DNA from: Heterobilharzia americana | Lineage: Eukaryota > Platyhelminthes > Trematoda > Strigeidida > Schistosomatidae | Length of the DNA stretch: 64,000 nt | Direction: 5' to 3' | Assembly (NCBI GenBank): GCA_944470555.2 | Contig: OX104130.1 | Span: 45,479,491 to 45,543,490, forward strand | Shown here: piece by piece, positions 59,251 through 64,000 of the stretch | How the letters are laid out: each line of letters opens with the position of its first letter | How positions within the stretch are numbered: position 1 is the first letter of the stretch | Notes under the pieces: model-generated | Database searches by the model: none | What the model saw: only the letters and a program-made list of their open reading frames with translations | What the model was told of the DNA's origin: nothing | Made by a program: the position numbers and the translations under genes

Positions 59251-60640
59251 AAATAAAATTGCACATGAAATGAGAAAAGTAACTGAAAAAGCAGCAATTG
59301 AGAATTTCAAAAGTCACTAGGGAGAACTTCTTTGTGGTAAAATGTGCTCAGATATGAGACGATTTACCCACGGAAGCACGTGAACCAAACACTCTGACCA
59401 GGTTTATAAGACTGCTTAACTCTCCACTACGGGACAGCCCCACAAAAAGCACCACTAATACTGCTGCTAGAACTACAGACATATTACGGCATCTCAATAT
59501 ACAAACAATATACAGCCCCAAAGGTGCAAAGGCTACGCCTGCTTCTGCTGTTCTTCTCTACCGGAATTTCAAATAGTTGCAACATGAAGATATCATTAAT
59601 TAATAGAGAAACTGGACCATGATGAAAGCTTACCAAATTATTTGGGGATCTGAGCGCCAAACAAGCAAAGGACTTAACTCGAATCCTCGAAGCCCACGTC
59701 ATCAAGATAACCTTCAGCGATGACAACAGAACACAAATTAGGAATATACGTTACTAATTCTCAACACTCCAACGTTTTGCGAAGCAATGAAACCGTGCTC
59801 GCACGAAAATTACCGTCCAGTAAGTGAGAATTATTAATCCCATCCACTCATTTGACCCTCTCACTATGTAAACATTTACGAGTCCTCCAATTACGCAAAT
59901 ATCTGGACGGTCATAATGGCAGCGAAAATCTTGACAGGCAGCAGAATCCAGATTAGCTCTCCTATTAATTCTAAAGTGAACACATTCACAATAATGCTAT
60001 GCAACAAACTTCTCTGGTACCTCATCTAGCAGTGAATATACCTCCCTGAAAATGCTGCATACCTTAACGTGAACAGCATGGAAAACGTGTTGCCATCGGC
60101 CCGCAGTTCTTCGTATGTTTATTCATTTGCACCGCAATATCTAATTCTGATAGCGTAAATCTATATCGCCGTGAATGGTAACGCTTGAAAGGATATTCAC
60201 TTGGGTTACATGATTATGTGGAAACTTACGGATTCTCGAAATCGTTAGCGTGGGTTCTTTTATTCCCCGAAGCTATAAGCATGAGAGTTTATGGTGAAGT
60301 GGACGTTTACCTAGCGCAACGGGGCATTGCAGAGACGAATGAAGCATGTCGACCGATTGTAACGGAAATTTGGAGTTTTGTGCGACCTTGGTGCCAATAC
60401 TGGTGAAAAAGGAAAGCATGACTGAAAACGATCTAAACTTTAACATTATGTATATGCTGAAAAACGGTGTGTTCCTGTTGATTTCACAGCTTGCGAAATG
60501 TTCTGACGTTTTGAATCGAATTTAATGACCTCCCTTCCGTACCATTCAGGTCCCGTAAAATCTTGTAGGCTTCCCAGCATGCATCACTGTGATGGTGCCT
60601 GTAAGCCGGCTTCTCTCATTTAAAACTACCAATATGAAAA
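59251..60640. other. no recognisable feature
   Basis: Probably decayed LINE and unique DNA. A 73-codon plus frame at 60185-60406 (LHDYVETYGFSKSLAWVLLF) has no recognised family. Confidence 0.35.
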
Positions 60641-61830
60641 CTAAATATTTATTAAACGAGATGAGGGTCTTCGGTAACTGCTCTATTTTCTGACTTCGAA
60701 AATGAACTTGACGAAATGCCTCGTAATCGGATAATTCTGAAGTTTCAGTCATTTGGAATTAGCTACCTCTTATTATCGTGGATAAGCTCATTCCTTAGAC
60801 AGCGTATTCAAATAGTAAAGTTCAGTCACACCTATTCATCCCCAATGCCTATTTTGAGTGGTATCATTCAAAGTAGTGTGTTGGGGCCCTTACTTTTCCT
60901 CTTTATACAAATGATATTTCTAACGTAATAAAACATGGAAAGTCCTACCCGTTCGCTGATGACTTAACAGTTGTATATAGTTTCTCCAGCCATCACCAGG
61001 AGGACCTGACATATTTGCTCGCTTGTAGCGGAATATGACAACTTCCACTTAACTCTAGTAAATATGGAATTCACTGTTTCAAAAATTTCTACCCGAACGC
61101 CAGGTTACACGTTGGCGATTCCGTGCCGCAATCATTTAACTTAGTATGCGATTTGGGTATTAGGTACTCTCGGGGCTTAACGTTTGCGGGATATGCCCAG
61201 TCACTTGCCTCCAAGTGTAGGCACTTAGTTGGCCTTTTGCTTAAACACGTATATAACACTGAGCCTAGGCTGCTTTCATTCAAATTAATGATCCGCCCAC
61301 TACTTGAATATGGCACAATCATCTTCAGTAATATGCATGCTTCAGATAGGATCCACAATGAGAATATTCAAAAAAGGCTTACCCGCTATGTACTGGATTG
61401 TCACGAAGAACTCGATTATGGGGGAAGGTGCAAGAAACTGAAAACTGACCCGTTTCGGCAAAGACACCTTAAGCTCAACTCTGACCCATCTTCCGCCTTT
61501 CGCATGATATTCCTCATGCCTGTTGCGCCCCTACTTTCAGGCCTATGTCCTCATGCAGTTTACACAGTCATGAATGCACTGTACCGGTGGAAAAACACCG
61601 GGTTCAGCTTAGGTTACGATCCTTTGTGATACAGTACAGCAAGTTGCGGAGTAAGGTTCCACATTTTATTCACTCTCGCAGGTCCGCATTTCACTTTCGA
61701 CGTCTACTCAACGAAATCCTTCCTTACACGGACATCTATAAATTTTTTGACATTTGTAACCTACCCACAGGTATGAAGCATAACGGAGCAATCGGCACAT
61801 AACAGTGGTCAAGCCATTGGGTTCACTGTC
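60640..61830 (+). mobile_element. second CR1-like LINE polymerase remnant
   Basis: Plus strand: FGISYLLLSWISSFLRQRIQ, PMPILSGIIQSSVLGPLLF, then one frame over YTNDISNVIKHG and PFADDLTVVYS (FADD catalytic box near 60.95 kb), then VCDLGIRYSRGLTFAGYAQS, RPLLEYGTIIFS and NIQKRLTRYV (61.14-61.4 kb). FADD is a common form of the box in CR1/jockey elements. At least one frameshift (near 60.9 kb) separates the boxes. Confidence 0.82.
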
Positions 61831-63228
61831 AACGTACTCAGACCTCTAAATTTAAGAATTGGTTTTACTAAAGCCCTTCAGTTCCTTTAGTGCATATGGC
61901 TTTGTGATTGCATGGAAATGTGAGAATACTGGCCTTTCTCCGAGTAATGAGCTTAATGAATACCGTTTTCCTGTCAAAGACACTACGGTTCACCCCCCTG
62001 ACCCATGAAAAGTTTAAGAACCTTATAATTTACTTTCTGGAAATGAATCCAACCTGTGCATAAACGACTTACAATTCTCATGATGTTAAGAAAGAACGGA
62101 TGAACGCTTAATCCGTGAAGGCTACGTTCTACCACTTATTATTTCCTGGTATTTGCTTTGTTAGGTCTTAGTCCTAACACATATCCGCAATATCGAATAA
62201 AAAGTCTCTGAGCTCGCATTACTTACTAAGTTCCACCGCAACATAACTTTCTTGCCCGTCTTCCAATAATTTGCCCGTGTTTCTCCTTCCCTCTTATTCT
62301 GTATCATTTCAACTACTTTTTTCTGATTTATCCTTCTTCTCTCACACTGTGCATCTCTTCATTCTTACTGTCTTCCTTTTCACAGCCAAATGACGGGTGA
62401 CACAAAATATGATGAATTCGCATGCACCCTACTCCCTAGAAAATTCCTACATTCCCTACAACTTAAATCAACAACCAACCGCCACTCAAACGCACAGACC
62501 CTAGAAGGCTGATTGAGCGGACATTCTGCATCAGAATGCGTAATGGAAAAATGATCTGAAAATCCCTCCTGATCACCCTATTTGATGGTATTGATATTTA
62601 TTTGAATATTTTTACCCTCTTTATGGATGGTGCACCTTTGATCCTAGCCGGTGTGATGTTACTTGGTTGTTTAACTGTCTTCTTTGACTTTGTACCCAGT
62701 AGTTGCCTTTGTATGATCGAGACCCATCATGAATGTTTCACTTTCCTATTATGTGACGCTGGACTGTTGACAAGGTGACGTTGTTTTACTGCGCTCGACA
62801 TTTTGTTTTGGTTCAACTTACAGTTGTACTGTGATTTGACTGTTTGTCTTTCGACTGTACACTGGAAACGTCCACTTGTTGATTTGATTTTGGTGGATCG
62901 AGTTTTGATCCCTTTTGTCGGGAATATTCTTATTGACTATCAGGTACTTAACAGTTGTTTTTGCTTAGCCAGCTTTTACCTTATAGTACGCATTCGTGCC
63001 CAGGAACGTTTGGACGGCACTCTCGTGGTACTTTTGTAACTTTGGTACAACCTGTTGTTGCTTTGATAGTACCACGGATTTTGTCACGAATCTTGATTTA
63101 TGTCATTTGCTCTGAATGGGTTATTCTGGGTACTGTGATATCTGGCACTATCTTAAAGATAGTATTTCACAAGTATATCATATTTGTTTAGCGAATTCCC
63201 TGGCTTACCGCGTTAAATAACCTCCTAT
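61831..63228. other. unassigned, possibly LTR or leader of the following element
   Basis: T-rich stretches and short hydrophobic frames (62803-63039, 62955-63191). No LTR ends or primer-binding site could be fixed, because the matching right-hand copy lies beyond the window. Confidence 0.3.
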
Positions 63229-64000
63229 TTGAGTAACAGAGAGGAAAAGCAAAATCCATACCTCAACTATGGGACAAATGAAGCTAAGCTCTCGAAAGCA
63301 GACTGTCTTGGTGAAAATTCTGAAACGAGTGCTTCAGGATCCGTTCCTAAATGCAAGGAGACAGATGCCTCAACTTGCAGTTTGTTTGCAGGAGAGATTA
63401 CGTTCCGCACACCAATCATCAGAGCCCCGGATATTGTTTCCGGAATGGATACGAGACTCCAGGAAAACCAAAATGACATTGCTGATGTTAGAACATAGAA
63501 CAAGACGATACTTAGTCAGTGTCGAGATTGGCTATAAAAATGGAATACTGCCGTATAGCCCTGGAAAGGATGGACTGTACCACAGACCTTAACTCTTTGA
63601 AAACCTTGGAAGGCACAGTAAAGAAATCGTTCGCCGTGTTACAGATGAAATGGGCAGAGACTGTCAAAAACTTAGCCGAGAAGGAACGAGAACCTACGTT
63701 CCGAGAGTTGACGCAGTATGTGTCAGCATGTGCGAACATTTTGTTAAGTAGGTTATGACGGCTGGCAACAAGCAGTCAACGAACAAACAGTAAAATAGCA
63801 TGTTCCACACAGTAGCTAGTACCCTCTGAGGAAGTCGTGAAACCCTCGTGTACAATTCGTCGAGGAAGCCACGTATACAGGAAATGTGCCACATTCCTGT
63901 TGCTACCAGTGGATGAGAGATGGTCAAAGGCTAACAAAATTGGCTTTCGTTTTTCTTGTCCTAAAAAAGGTCACAGGTTCTTGGAATGTGGAATTCATTG
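63229..64000 (+). pseudogene. BEL/Pao-like gag remnant, runs off the window
   Basis: Plus frame 63519-63758 gives RIALERMDCTTDLNSLKTLE, QMKWAETVKNLAEKEREPTF and RELTQYVSACA, matching the gag region of BEL/Pao LTR elements (LQxKWxxxA...EPTFxxLxxFV) as I know it. After a stop, the end of the window reads NKIGFRFSCPKKGHRFLEC, a CCHC zinc knuckle whose first Cys is Arg (CGT where TGT is expected). The frame 63229-63498 upstream is not clearly the same gene. Multiple frame breaks; not functional. Confidence 0.6.

Noticed and set aside
1..64000. tRNA, rRNA or CRISPR arrays
   Set aside because: No cloverleaf with a proper anticodon arm, no rRNA-like blocks and no regularly spaced direct repeats were seen; the SINE-like heads only imitate tRNA boxes.

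Overview
This window looks like nuclear DNA of a schistosomatid flatworm. Three things point there. A DNAJC7/TTC2-type gene has very short introns at its 5' end (37-42 bp) and very long ones towards its 3' end (3.7 and 16.6 kb). The sequence is crowded with decayed RTE-type and CR1-type LINEs, plus Penelope-like and BEL/Pao-like remnants. Non-coding DNA is AT-rich. The genus is an inference; nothing in the window names the species.

Layout. 1-13,855: mostly non-coding. It has a decayed coding-like patch on the minus strand (about 0.7-2.1 kb), three copies of an LTR-like repeat, one RTE 3' fragment and a long (AT)n tract. 13,856-35,664: a minus-strand gene for a TPR/J-domain co-chaperone, eight exons recognised, reading frame kept across all seven junctions. 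Its 16.6 kb intron holds a Penelope-like remnant split by an apparently intact RTE retrotransposon (15.8-19.6 kb, open ORF2 of about 1,000 codons, antisense to the gene) and older RTE fragments at 28.6-30.5 kb. The 3.7 kb intron holds another RTE fragment and a SINE-like copy. 36.4-40.1 kb: RTE fragments in both orientations, one clear nested insertion with a 10-bp target-site duplication, and a MITE-like element.

40,134-51,049 is the most striking structure: a very large inverted repeat with two 4.1 kb arms around a 2.7 kb spacer. I found only two differences between the arms, one base substitution and one homopolymer length change. 51.7-64 kb is a graveyard of CR1-like LINE pieces (ORF1, endonuclease, reverse transcriptase) and ends in a BEL/Pao-like gag remnant with a damaged zinc knuckle.

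Only the chaperone gene looks like a host gene. The only intact-looking mobile ORF is the RTE ORF2. Everything else is repeat-derived or carries no signal I can support.
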